A stretch of DNA of 35,080 nt, taken from positions 1 to 35,080 of the forward strand of contig CAMFEK010000021.1 in NCBI GenBank assembly GCA_945949395.1, written 5' to 3'. Origin of the DNA: an uncultured Clostridia bacterium (lineage in GTDB: Bacteria > Bacillota > Clostridia > Christensenellales > Borkfalkiaceae). Below are positions 24,506-32,348 of this stretch, one piece after another (the first letter of the stretch is position 1; each line of letters opens with the position of its first letter). Made by a program: the position numbers and the translations under genes. The notes under the pieces were generated by a model. The model was not told the origin of the DNA and did no database searches. It saw only the letters and a list, made by a program, of their open reading frames with translations.

Positions 24506-24534
24506 ATTATAACACACTTTACCGTTTTTTACAA
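24506..24534 (-). promoter_or_regulatory. Sigma-A promoter of the apbE operon
   Basis: On the minus strand TTGTAA (24534-24529), a 17-base spacer and a consensus TATAAT (24511-24506) lie just past the terminator of the FMN lipoprotein gene. This gives apbE, the NusG-II gene, the ABC-F gene and the cupin their own transcript. Confidence 0.75.
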
Positions 24535-24565
24535 CAAAAAACGGTTCGGAAAAAATCCGAACCGT
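24535..24565 (-). terminator. Terminator of the FMN-binding lipoprotein gene
   Basis: A perfect 10-bp stem (ACGGTTCGGA / TCCGAACCGT, loop of five) is followed on the minus strand by TTTTTTG. It lies 21 bases after the stop of the lipoprotein gene and immediately before the apbE promoter. Confidence 0.88.
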
Positions 24566-24586
24566 AGTTTTTCAGTTTATCTCTGA

Positions 24587-26116
24587 TTAGTTAGCTGCGT
24601 CAACTGCTGCGACGATGAGGTTAGCATAGTCAAAGTAGTCGGAACCATCGTGACCGGAAGCGAGATCGGACCAGGTAGCGCCGGTGGAAACGTCGCCGTC
24701 CATCCAGTATTTCGCATTTGCCCCCTTGTCGTCAACAACTGCTTCGGTGGATCTTACGAGGCTCAACAAGCTGTCTGCGCCATTTTTAAGAGCATAATTC
24801 ACAGTTGCGTCACGGTTGAGCTTCCATCTGGAATAATCCTTGCCGTCCTTGTCCTGCTTCGTCCAGTAGCCGTTTTCTTCCTTGGAAAGCTTTGCATAGG
24901 TCATCACGTCGGTCTTTTCTTCACCGTTCACCACTACGGCAAGTTCACCCTTAACGACTGCATTATAGTAAGCCTTGCAAGCAGCTTCGTCCTTAAAGAG
25001 TTCATCCATCGTTTCACCGTCTGCGGTAACGTAGGTATTCTTTTCCAAATCATAAGTAAGCTCATAATCGCCGAAGATTACGGTCTTGTAATAGGTAGCG
25101 TCTACCATGTTGCCGTGATCGAGAACCTGAGTAGCGACCTTGTCCGCTGCGGGAACGTCTTCCGTTGCCTGAACGTAGGTAGGTAAGCAAACTTCGGTCA
25201 AGGTGAGAGCGACAAGCTTGCCTCCTCTTACGGTAGCGGTAGAAACGCCAACATAGTGACCGCCGTGAACCAAACCGTAAGCGGATGCCGTGTTCACGAC
25301 AACCTTGTTTTCCTTGCCGAGAGCGTTCTGAATCGCGAGAACGAGTCTGCCGGAACCCTGCGTTGCGCCGGTGATGATATCAACGCCGGAAACACCATTC
25401 TTTTGAGGTTCGCCATTTTTATTTACCTCAACGCTAGCATTCAAAACATCTGCAACTTTCATATCCTTAAAAGATTCAAGATACTTTGCAATGCCATCAT
25501 TCCAAATTGCTTTTTCCGACCAACCATCGGAAACTACCGTGTAATCGGAATCTACAATAGAAACACTTTTAATCTCACCGGCGTATACTTCTACGGAAAC
25601 CTTTACGCCATATTTGGGAGCTTTATCTGAATAAGGGTTTGCATAGGAATATTCACCAGTAACTGTAGTAACCTTTGCTTCAGCGCCGAGAGCATTCTGA
25701 ATAGCAAGAACTACACGACCTGAACCCTGAGAAGCACCAGAGATAATATTACCATCATATTTTGAAGGAACACCCTTTACATCTACAGGAACATTAATAT
25801 TGAGAACATCAGAAACTTTCATTCCTGCAAAGTTGCCAAGAAATTCTTCCAAACCATCATTCCAAATTGCCTTATCCGACCAACCATCGGAAACTTCCGT
25901 GTAATCAGAATCCACAATCTTGACGGATTCGATCTTGTCGCCCTTCACGTCAACGGAGACCTTAACGCCATACTTAGGAGCAGTAGTGTTGTAAGGATTC
26001 GCATAGGAATACTCACCGGTCTTGGTTTCCGTCTGTTCGCCGCAAGCTGCCAACGTGCCGCAGAGAGCTGCCGCTACGAAAGCCGTGCTCAATGCCATGA
26101 TGAACTTTTTCTTCAT
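24587..26116 (-). CDS. FMN-binding surface lipoprotein with three flavinylation-type motifs (PplA-like)
   Basis: The 509-residue protein has a signal peptide with lipobox LAAC (Cys25), so it should be anchored to the outer face of the membrane. Two related FMN-binding repeats follow (about 34-145 and 154-265), each with GEYSYANPY, APKYGVKVSV, VSDGWS.KAIWNDG and an attachment motif: ISGAS (acceptor Ser129) in the first, ITGAT (Thr252) in the second. A third, different FMN-binding domain (about 280-505) ends with DVSTGATWSD (Thr481). This resembles PplA, the flavinylated lipoprotein of Gram-positive extracellular electron transfer. The neighbouring ApbE would load the flavins. The start has GAGG and a consensus promoter. 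The DNA of the two repeats is markedly AT-richer than the rest of the gene, hinting at a separate origin. Confidence 0.88.
   Translation of the reverse strand: MKKKFIMALSTAFVAAALCGTLAACGEQTETKTGEYSYANPYNTTAPKYGVKVSVDVKGDKIESVKIVDSDYTEVSDGWSDKAIWNDGLEEFLGNFAGMKVSDVLNINVPVDVKGVPSKYDGNIISGASQGSGRVVLAIQNALGAEAKVTTVTGEYSYANPYSDKAPKYGVKVSVEVYAGEIKSVSIVDSDYTVVSDGWSEKAIWNDGIAKYLESFKDMKVADVLNASVEVNKNGEPQKNGVSGVDIITGATQGSGRLVLAIQNALGKENKVVVNTASAYGLVHGGHYVGVSTATVRGGKLVALTLTEVCLPTYVQATEDVPAADKVATQVLDHGNMVDATYYKTVIFGDYELTYDLEKNTYVTADGETMDELFKDEAACKAYYNAVVKGELAVVVNGEEKTDVMTYAKLSKEENGYWTKQDKDGKDYSRWKLNRDATVNYALKNGADSLLSLVRSTEAVVDDKGANAKYWMDGDVSTGATWSDLASGHDGSDYFDYANLIVAAVDAAN
25300..26017 (-). repeat. Tandem duplicated FMN-binding domain inside the lipoprotein gene
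   Basis: Two consecutive units of about 360 bases encode residues 34-153 and 154-270 of the lipoprotein. The proteins match closely over GEYSYANPY and SDGWS/KAIWNDG, and several DNA stretches are nearly the same (for example around 25500 and 25860). The units differ at the flavin acceptor (Ser versus Thr). Confidence 0.85.
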
Positions 26117-26152
26117 ACAATAACCTCTTAAATAATTATTTTCAAATTGCTG

Positions 26153-26171
26153 ATACGGCGCATTGCCGTAT
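26153..26171 (-). promoter_or_regulatory. 5'-terminal hairpin in the lipoprotein mRNA leader
   Basis: A 7-bp perfect stem (ATACGGC / GCCGTAT, five-base loop) lies exactly where the mRNA is expected to begin, about seven bases after the -10. A hairpin at the very 5' end commonly protects mRNA from decay, which would suit an abundant surface protein; this role is inferred. Confidence 0.5.
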
Positions 26172-26177
26172 ATTTAG

Positions 26178-26206
26178 ATTGTACTATTTTTTCGTATCGT
26201 TGTCAA
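26178..26206 (-). promoter_or_regulatory. Sigma-A promoter of the FMN-binding lipoprotein gene
   Basis: On the minus strand TTGACA (26206-26201, full consensus) and TACAAT (26183-26178) are separated by 17 bases. The leader of about 55 bases contains a hairpin at its 5' end and AGAGG before the ATG. Confidence 0.85.
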
Positions 26207-26242
26207 ATACTTTACGATAAAAAAATACTAATTTTTTCTCGT

Positions 26243-27586
26243 TTATCGAATACTTTCACCGTTTGTCTGAATCACCTTTGCATAATACTTTGCGCTCTCC
26301 TTAATCGTGCGTTCAAAGGTATCGTAATCGACGTGAACGAGCCCGAAATGCTTGGAATACCCCTCCGCCCACTCGAAATTATCCAGAAGAGACCAGTAAA
26401 AATATCCCTCCACGGGAATCCCCTCTTCCGCCGCGCGCATCAGCTCGCGAAGATACCGACGAATAAAGTCGATACGGGAATAATCCTTGATTTCCCCGTC
26501 GAGATCCTTCCATTCGCTGACAGCTACGCCGTTTTCCGTGTAGACGATCGGCAAGCCGTATCGGCGGTAAAGGAATTTCGGCGTATAGTACATGACTTCC
26601 TCCGTCACGTGCCAACGCATATCCGTCGTGGGATTGCTTGCGGGGAAGGGAACGATCCGCGTTTTCCCGTCCTTTACGGCAACGTAATTTCCCGTATAGG
26701 AATTGACGCCGAAAAAGTCGAAGTTCCCCTTGATGATCTCCATGTCCCTTTCGTCGGGGTGGAAATCGTTCTCCTCAAAAAACTTTCGGTAGCTTTCGGG
26801 ATAACGCCCGAAGATCATGGGATCCGTCCAAAAACTCGTGCCGAACAAATCGCCGTGGCAGGCAAAGGAATGCTCGTAAGCCGCCTCTTCGTCCGCCTCG
26901 GTATACGGCATACTCGCGGCGTACGCCATGGCAAACCCGACCTTTATGGGGTTTTTGCAATTTTTGCGGAGCGCCCGTTCGGCAAGTCCGTTTGCCTTGA
27001 GCACGTTGTGCGCCGCGATAAGCTCTTCGCGTCTTGAAAGTTTCAAAAAGGGTGCGTGAACGCCCGTATAATGCCCCAGCTCGATAAAGCATTGCGGCTC
27101 ATTGATCGTCATAAAATGCGTGATTTTATCGCCAAACAGCTTTGCCACCGTTTGCGCGTATTCTTCAAACCATTCGGGGCTTTCCTCGTTCAGCCAACCT
27201 CCCTTTTTATAGAGCTCGTAGGGATAATCCCAGTGGAAGAGCGTGACCCAGGGGGTGATACCGTTTTTCAGCAGTTCGTCGAAAAATTCGTTGTAGAAAC
27301 GAACGCCCTCCTCGCTCACCTCACCGATTCCGTTCGGTATCAGGCGAGACCAACTCAGCGACATACGGAAATGCTTGATGCCGAGTTGTTTCATGATGGC
27401 GACGTCCTCACGAAAACGATGATAGGTATCGCAGGCGTCATCGCCCGTATGCCCCTCGTAGACGTAACCGCCCGCCCGACAGCCTGCATCCCAAACGTTC
27501 AGCCCCTTGTCGGCGGCGTACGCGCCGCCCTCGATCTGATACGCGGCGGTCGCCGTTCCCCAAATAAAATCCTTTTGAAATCCCAT
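26243..27586 (-). CDS. GH1 family beta-glucosidase / 6-phospho-beta-glucosidase type
   Basis: The 447-residue product is a glycoside hydrolase family 1 enzyme of normal length with a retaining mechanism. It starts FQKDFIWGTATAAYQIEGGA, carries the acid/base motif TINEPQ (about 160-165), and the nucleophile motif IVYTENGVA (about 350-358). No signal peptide is present, so it acts in the cytosol on imported beta-linked disaccharides or aryl-glucosides. The loop that distinguishes phosphorylated substrates cannot be judged reliably by eye, but VEGYFYWSLLDNFEWAEGY is typical of the beta-glucosidase branch. It begins three bases after the nadE stop, with GGAGG inside the end of nadE, and no sugar transporter gene is nearby. 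No convincing terminator follows it. Confidence 0.92.
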   Translation of the reverse strand: MGFQKDFIWGTATAAYQIEGGAYAADKGLNVWDAGCRAGGYVYEGHTGDDACDTYHRFREDVAIMKQLGIKHFRMSLSWSRLIPNGIGEVSEEGVRFYNEFFDELLKNGITPWVTLFHWDYPYELYKKGGWLNEESPEWFEEYAQTVAKLFGDKITHFMTINEPQCFIELGHYTGVHAPFLKLSRREELIAAHNVLKANGLAERALRKNCKNPIKVGFAMAYAASMPYTEADEEAAYEHSFACHGDLFGTSFWTDPMIFGRYPESYRKFFEENDFHPDERDMEIIKGNFDFFGVNSYTGNYVAVKDGKTRIVPFPASNPTTDMRWHVTEEVMYYTPKFLYRRYGLPIVYTENGVAVSEWKDLDGEIKDYSRIDFIRRYLRELMRAAEEGIPVEGYFYWSLLDNFEWAEGYSKHFGLVHVDYDTFERTIKESAKYYAKVIQTNGESIR

Positions 27587-27589
27587 TTT

Positions 27590-29527
27590 TTAATCCTCCG
27601 TATCGATAGATTCCGCCCGCTGAACCCAAAGAGCGGAAGAGGCGTCGGACGGCATTCGCCAGTCCGCGCGGGGAGAAAGGGTCACCGAACCGATCTTCAC
27701 GCCGTCGGGCATACAGGAACGCTTGAATTGTTGCGAGAAAAATCTCTTGTAAAAATTCACGAGCCATTTTTTGAGCGTCGCGTTATCGTATACGCCGACA
27801 AACGTCTTTTTGGCGATCGCATAGACCTTTTCCGGCTCGAACCCCCAACGCACGGCGTAGTACAAGAAAAAGTCGTGCAATTCGTAGGGACCTACGATAT
27901 CTTCCGTCTTTTGCGCGATCTTGCCGTCCTTGTCAGGCGGAAGGAGCTCGGGAGAGATCTCGGTATCGAGAATATCGAGCAGAACTTCCCTTATGTTTCC
28001 GCCGAGGCGCTCCGCCTCGCTCCGAACGAGATATTTCACGAGCGTCTTGGGGACAGAAGAATTGACGGCGTACATGCTCATGTGATCGCCGTTATAGGTA
28101 CACCAACCGAGCGCAAGCTCGGAGAGATCGCCCGTACCGATGACGAGTCCGCCCGTCTTGTTGGCGGTGTTCATCAAAATCATCGTCCGCGTTCTCGCCT
28201 GCGCGTTCTCATAGGTGACGTCTAAAATATCCTTGTCGTGTCCGATATCCTTAAAGTGCTGCAGCACACTATCGGATATTTTTACCGTTCGGGAAGTCGC
28301 GCCCACGCAATCGATGAGCGTTAAAGAGTTTTGAAAGGTTCTCCCCGTCGTGCCGAATCCGGGCATCGTAATTGCGACGATATCCTTTTTATCTTTTTCG
28401 ATCAAATCGAACGCGCGCGCCGTCACCAAGAGCGCCAACGTGGAATCGAGTCCGCCCGATATCCCGATGACGGCGGTCTTGGCGGACGTATGTTTCAGGC
28501 GGCGGGCAAGGGCGTTCGCCTGCATGGATAAAATGAGTTGCGCTCTCTCTTCCAGCTCGGCGCTGCCGCTCGGAACGAAGGGGGTTCTCGAAAACCCTCT
28601 CGTGAGCTCCCCTTCTAAATCGCTCGCGTCCATTTCGACGCGCAGATATTCGTCCTCCTCGCACGCGGCGTGGAAGGTCGTCATCTTTCTGCGCTCCTGC
28701 GCAAGTTTTCTCACGTCGATCTCGGAAATGATCGTCTCGCCGGAAAAGAGCTTGCTTTCTTTCAAAATATTGCCGTTTTCCGCGATCAGATTATGCCCCG
28801 CAAAGGTCATATCCGTGGAAGATTCCCCCGTGCCGCAATCGGCGTACACGTACCCGCATACGCATTTGCCCGACTGCGCGGAGACGATACTGCGACGGTA
28901 TTCTTTCTTTCCGATCACCTCGTCCGACGCGGACAAATTCACGAGAATATTCGCCCCGTTGAGCGCGAGCAAAGTAGAGGGAGAATCGGGGACCCAAAGG
29001 TCCTCGCAGATCTCACAACCTACGGTGAAATCGGGATCCGTCCGATCGACGAAGAGTATCTTTTTGCCGAACGCGGCGTACTCGTCCTTTTCCTCGTCGT
29101 AAATATCGTAGCAGACGTTCTTTTCGGGGGCGGGCGTAAAATGGCGAGCCTCGTAGAACTCGTTGTAGTTGGGCAGGAAGGTCTTGGGGATCAACGCTAA
29201 AATTCTACCGTCGTTGAGCGCGGCGGCTACGTTGTAGAGCTTGCCGCGGTAAGCGTAGGGCAAGCCGACGAAAACGAGCATTTTCTTGCCTTCGGTTGCT
29301 TTTTGAATGCGTTGTAGCTGTTCCAAGCAACCGTTCAAGAGCAAGGGTTGGCAAAAGAGATCGCCACAAGTATACCCCGAAAGAGAAAGTTCCGGAAAGA
29401 CCAAAAGCTGAACGTGAAGTTCAGCTTGTTTTTCGATCTCTCGGATGATCTTATCGGCATTGTAGACGGGATCGGCGACTTTCAATTCAGGCGTCGACGC
29501 CGCAACTTTGATAAATCCGTGTTTCAT
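27590..29527 (-). CDS. nadE: Glutamine-dependent NAD+ synthetase
   Basis: The 645-residue two-domain enzyme converts nicotinate adenine dinucleotide to NAD+. The N-terminal nitrilase-type glutaminase domain supplies ammonia with a Glu-Lys-Cys triad: Glu46 in FPELSLSGY, Lys115 in IPKTFLPNY, and Cys174 in CEICEDLW. The C-terminal synthetase domain has the PP-loop GISGGLDSTLALLV and the conserved GTGDLSELALGWCTYNGDH stretch. Length fits the long, glutamine-using form. It starts five bases after recA and ends three bases before the GH1 gene. Two genes upstream lies a CinA protein whose C-terminal domain is the NMN-deamidase type, another NAD-salvage function. Confidence 0.95.
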   Translation of the reverse strand: MKHGFIKVAASTPELKVADPVYNADKIIREIEKQAELHVQLLVFPELSLSGYTCGDLFCQPLLLNGCLEQLQRIQKATEGKKMLVFVGLPYAYRGKLYNVAAALNDGRILALIPKTFLPNYNEFYEARHFTPAPEKNVCYDIYDEEKDEYAAFGKKILFVDRTDPDFTVGCEICEDLWVPDSPSTLLALNGANILVNLSASDEVIGKKEYRRSIVSAQSGKCVCGYVYADCGTGESSTDMTFAGHNLIAENGNILKESKLFSGETIISEIDVRKLAQERRKMTTFHAACEEDEYLRVEMDASDLEGELTRGFSRTPFVPSGSAELEERAQLILSMQANALARRLKHTSAKTAVIGISGGLDSTLALLVTARAFDLIEKDKKDIVAITMPGFGTTGRTFQNSLTLIDCVGATSRTVKISDSVLQHFKDIGHDKDILDVTYENAQARTRTMILMNTANKTGGLVIGTGDLSELALGWCTYNGDHMSMYAVNSSVPKTLVKYLVRSEAERLGGNIREVLLDILDTEISPELLPPDKDGKIAQKTEDIVGPYELHDFFLYYAVRWGFEPEKVYAIAKKTFVGVYDNATLKKWLVNFYKRFFSQQFKRSCMPDGVKIGSVTLSPRADWRMPSDASSALWVQRAESIDTED

Positions 29528-29532
29528 GGTAT

Positions 29533-30567
29533 TTACTTATCCGTACCTGCGGAAACTTCCGCCTCGTACCCTTCTCCCGTGCCGTTCACTGCGGCGCGGA
29601 TCTTGCCCGCGATCTCTTCCAAAACTTCGGGATTGTCCTTTAAGAACTGACGCATTTTATCCCTTCCCTGCGCGACCTTCGCATCGTTGTAATAGTACCA
29701 TGCGCCGCTCTTTTTGATCACGTCGTATTCCACGCCGAGATCCATGACGCAGCCCTCGTTGGAGATGCCTTCGCCGTACATGATATCGAACTCCGCCTGC
29801 TTGAAGGGGGGAGCGACCTTATTTTTAACGATTTTCGCTTTGGTTCGGTTGCCGACAGCGCCGTCGGAATCCTTCAAAAGGTCGCCTTTTCTGACGTCGA
29901 TACGAATGGAGGCGTAGAATTTGAGCGCCTTGCCGCCCGGCGTCGTTTCGGGATTGCCGAACATGACGCCCACCTTTTCGCGGAGCTGATTGATGAAGAT
30001 GATGCAAGTTTTGCTCTTATTGACGATTGCGGTGAGCTTTCTGAGCGCCTGGCTCATGAGTCTCGCCTGCAAACCGACGTGAGCGTCCCCCATATCCCCT
30101 TCGATTTCCGCCTTGGGCGTGAGCGCCGCAACGGAGTCGACGACGATGAGGTCGATGGCGGAGCTTCTCACCAAGGAATCCACGATGTCGAGCGCCTGTT
30201 CGCCGGAATCGGGCTGGGAAACGTAGAGCTCCGAAAGATTGATGCCGAGATTTTTGGCGTATACCGGATCGAGCGCGTGTTCCGCGTCGATGAACGCGGC
30301 GATACCGCCGATCTTCTGCGCCTGCGCGATGGCGTGCAGGGCGAGCGTGGTTTTACCGGAGGATTCGGGACCGTAGATTTCGATCATTCTGCCCCGAGGG
30401 AAACCGCCTACGCCCAAAGCGAGATCGAGGGTGAGACAGCCGGTGGGAATCACTTCGATATCCTGATTGCCCGCTTCCTCGCCGAGTTTCATGATCGCGC
30501 CCTTGCCGTACTGCTTTTCAATCTGCGTCAAGACCGCGTCGAGCGCCTTCATTTTGTCTTCATTCAT
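29533..30567 (-). CDS. recA: RecA recombinase
   Basis: The 344-residue protein is a standard RecA: it forms ATP-bound filaments on single-stranded DNA, drives strand exchange and stimulates LexA cleavage. Walker A is [14 protein letters not shown], Walker B is in [18 protein letters not shown], and the L1/L2 region includes [10 protein letters not shown] and [35 protein letters not shown] precedes the start. The gap to cinA is 31 bases with no obvious promoter or LexA-type operator that I could recognise, so it may be transcribed from within the upstream operon. No intein or other insertion interrupts it. Confidence 0.98.
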   Translation of the reverse strand: MNEDKMKALDAVLTQIEKQYGKGAIMKLGEEAGNQDIEVIPTGCLTLDLALGVGGFPRGRMIEIYGPESSGKTTLALHAIAQAQKIGGIAAFIDAEHALDPVYAKNLGINLSELYVSQPDSGEQALDIVDSLVRSSAIDLIVVDSVAALTPKAEIEGDMGDAHVGLQARLMSQALRKLTAIVNKSKTCIIFINQLREKVGVMFGNPETTPGGKALKFYASIRIDVRKGDLLKDSDGAVGNRTKAKIVKNKVAPPFKQAEFDIMYGEGISNEGCVMDLGVEYDVIKKSGAWYYYNDAKVAQGRDKMRQFLKDNPEVLEEIAGKIRAAVNGTGEGYEAEVSAGTDK

Positions 30568-30598
30568 ATATTAAAATCTCCTGATTATTTTTTCCTGT

Positions 30599-31684
30599 TT
30601 ACGATTGATCGATCACTTTGAGCGCCTGGAAGAGCGCATAGTTGATCGCCGTCTTCGTCACCTTTTCCCGATCGCCGGAAATGGTGAATTTATAGATATA
30701 GATCTGTTCCCCCAAGCCTACGCCGATATAGCATAGTCCCACGGGTTTGCCGCTGCCGTCCGAATCGGGACCTGCGATTCCCGTCGTGGAGACGGCGACG
30801 TCGCACCCCTCCACCATCAACAGTCCCGTAGCCATCTCGTAAGCCGTCTGATCGGACACGGCGCCGTATTCGGTGAGCGTCTCCTTGGTGACGCCGAGCC
30901 TGCGCTTTTTCGCGTCGTCGGAATAGGTGTTCAGCCCTTCCAAATAGACTTCGCTCGCCCCGGGAACGGACACGATGCGGTAGCCCACGCCGCCCCCCGT
31001 AAAGGATTCGGCGAGGCTTATCTTCCACTGATTGCGCTTTAACGCGTCGATGAGTTTTGCCTCCAACGATTCGTCTTGCATGGAATAGATGTAATCGGAA
31101 AGCCCTTCCACGATGATGCGCTTTACGCTGTCCACCAAAATCGCGGGCGTGGAATTGTCGTAAAGGATCTCCATGCGAATATCGCCGTAATTCTCATTGA
31201 GATGATATCCCAGCGAGTTTCGACTCAAATCGGAGATATCCTTGAATATCTTTTGAATCTTTTTCATCGGCGCGCCGACGAGGCGCACGACGAACTTGCT
31301 CGTATTCTGTCCAAACCGCTTGATCAGGACGGGCAACAATTGACCTTTTACGATCGGTAAACCGTTTTTGCCCGCAGGACAGACCAAAAAGATATTTTTA
31401 TCCGTCAACAGCGTATATTCCGTCGTAAAATCCCGTTCCAGATATTTGGAAACGACGCTCTTGAGACTTTGCAGAAGTACGTCGTCCACGATAAAGATGA
31501 TATTGTCCGAGCTATCCCGCTCCGCGGCGATACTCTCACACAGCGCGGAAACGTTATTAAAGGGCAGAACGAGCACTTTGTCGATGGGGAACCCGCCTTC
31601 CATAAAACAGTCCACGATCGCGGAAAAATCGACGGAGACGAGCGGACTGTTGATGTTTCTGAGTACGATACAAGTATTTTTCAT
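30599..31684 (-). CDS. cinA: CinA-family protein with degenerate N-terminal domain
   Basis: At 361 residues this is shorter than usual CinA (about 410). The C-terminal ~155 residues are a clear CinA/PncC domain, the nicotinamide mononucleotide deamidase type, with SLAESFTGGGVGYRIVSVPGAS, NTYSDDAKKRRLGV, GAVSDQTAYEMA and VSTTGIAGPDSDGSGKPVG. The N-terminal half occupies the place of the molybdopterin-binding-like domain but lacks its usual signature (for example GDELL and the long GGTGPT block), so its original function is probably lost or changed. The middle KOW-like segment (about 130-200, FVVRLVGAPMKKIQKI) is kept. The location just before recA is classical for cinA. It may salvage NMN for the nearby NadE. 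Confidence 0.85.
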   Translation of the reverse strand: MKNTCIVLRNINSPLVSVDFSAIVDCFMEGGFPIDKVLVLPFNNVSALCESIAAERDSSDNIIFIVDDVLLQSLKSVVSKYLERDFTTEYTLLTDKNIFLVCPAGKNGLPIVKGQLLPVLIKRFGQNTSKFVVRLVGAPMKKIQKIFKDISDLSRNSLGYHLNENYGDIRMEILYDNSTPAILVDSVKRIIVEGLSDYIYSMQDESLEAKLIDALKRNQWKISLAESFTGGGVGYRIVSVPGASEVYLEGLNTYSDDAKKRRLGVTKETLTEYGAVSDQTAYEMATGLLMVEGCDVAVSTTGIAGPDSDGSGKPVGLCYIGVGLGEQIYIYKFTISGDREKVTKTAINYALFQALKVIDQS

Positions 31685-31694
31685 AATGACCTTT

Positions 31695-32348
31695 TTATGA
31701 CTTGAGAACCTGTTTATTTTTGACGATATAGGAAATTCCCGAAAGCAGAGTAAAGACGGTTGCTACAACGAGGAGCAGGAATCCGAAAAGAGCGAACCAG
31801 TACCCTACCGCATAGTTGATCTCGAGCACGCCGATCGCCACGATCAGAACGATGATGGCGATATCCTGAAAGGTCGTCTTGTACTTGCCGAACTTGTCGG
31901 CGGCGATCACCAAACCCGCCGTAGCGGCAACCTGACGAAAGCCCGAGATCATGAGTTCTCTCGCCATGATGATGCAGATGCAAACGGTCGCCACAATATA
32001 CCCTACGGAACTGCTCGCCGCCTCGATGGAAACCTCTGCGCCCCAGAATACGCAATTAAAGAGACTGCGCTCCGTCAAGAGCAAAATGAGCGCCGTGGAC
32101 ACGAGTATCTTATCGGCGATAGGATCGAGGAACTTGCCCATGTTGGTAACCATATTATACTTGCGCGCGATGATGCCGTCGAAAAGATCGGTGATCGCAG
32201 CAAAAGCGAAAATGCCCGCGGCGATATAAGTATTCCCGGGAACTCCTTTCAAATAGAAGAAGAGAATAAATAAGGGAATCAACGCGACGCGCAGATAGGT
32301 AATTCTGTTCGGCGTAATCATATCGGGTATCAGTCTTTTCTTACTCAT
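31695..32348 (-). CDS. pgsA: CDP-diacylglycerol-glycerol-3-phosphate 3-phosphatidyltransferase
   Basis: The 217-residue membrane enzyme makes phosphatidylglycerol phosphate, the committed step to phosphatidylglycerol. The CDP-alcohol phosphotransferase signature DG(x)2AR(x)8G(x)3D(x)3D is fully present in DGIIARKYNMVTNMGK plus FLDPIAD (about 55-77). The start MSKKRLIPDMITPNRITYLRV is typical, and several membrane helices follow. A loop at about 98-118 (FWGAEVSIEAASSSVG) is longer than in the Bacillus enzyme. It overlaps the rimO end by eight bases with GGAGG inside rimO, and cinA follows after ten bases, as in other Firmicutes. Confidence 0.95.
   Translation of the reverse strand: MSKKRLIPDMITPNRITYLRVALIPLFILFFYLKGVPGNTYIAAGIFAFAAITDLFDGIIARKYNMVTNMGKFLDPIADKILVSTALILLLTERSLFNCVFWGAEVSIEAASSSVGYIVATVCICIIMARELMISGFRQVAATAGLVIAADKFGKYKTTFQDIAIIVLIVAIGVLEINYAVGYWFALFGFLLLVVATVFTLLSGISYIVKNKQVLKS

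Noticed and set aside
26207..26242. Possible terminator after the GH1 gene
   Set aside because: Only weak A-T pairing with a large bulge could be drawn; not distinguishable from AT-rich promoter-upstream DNA.
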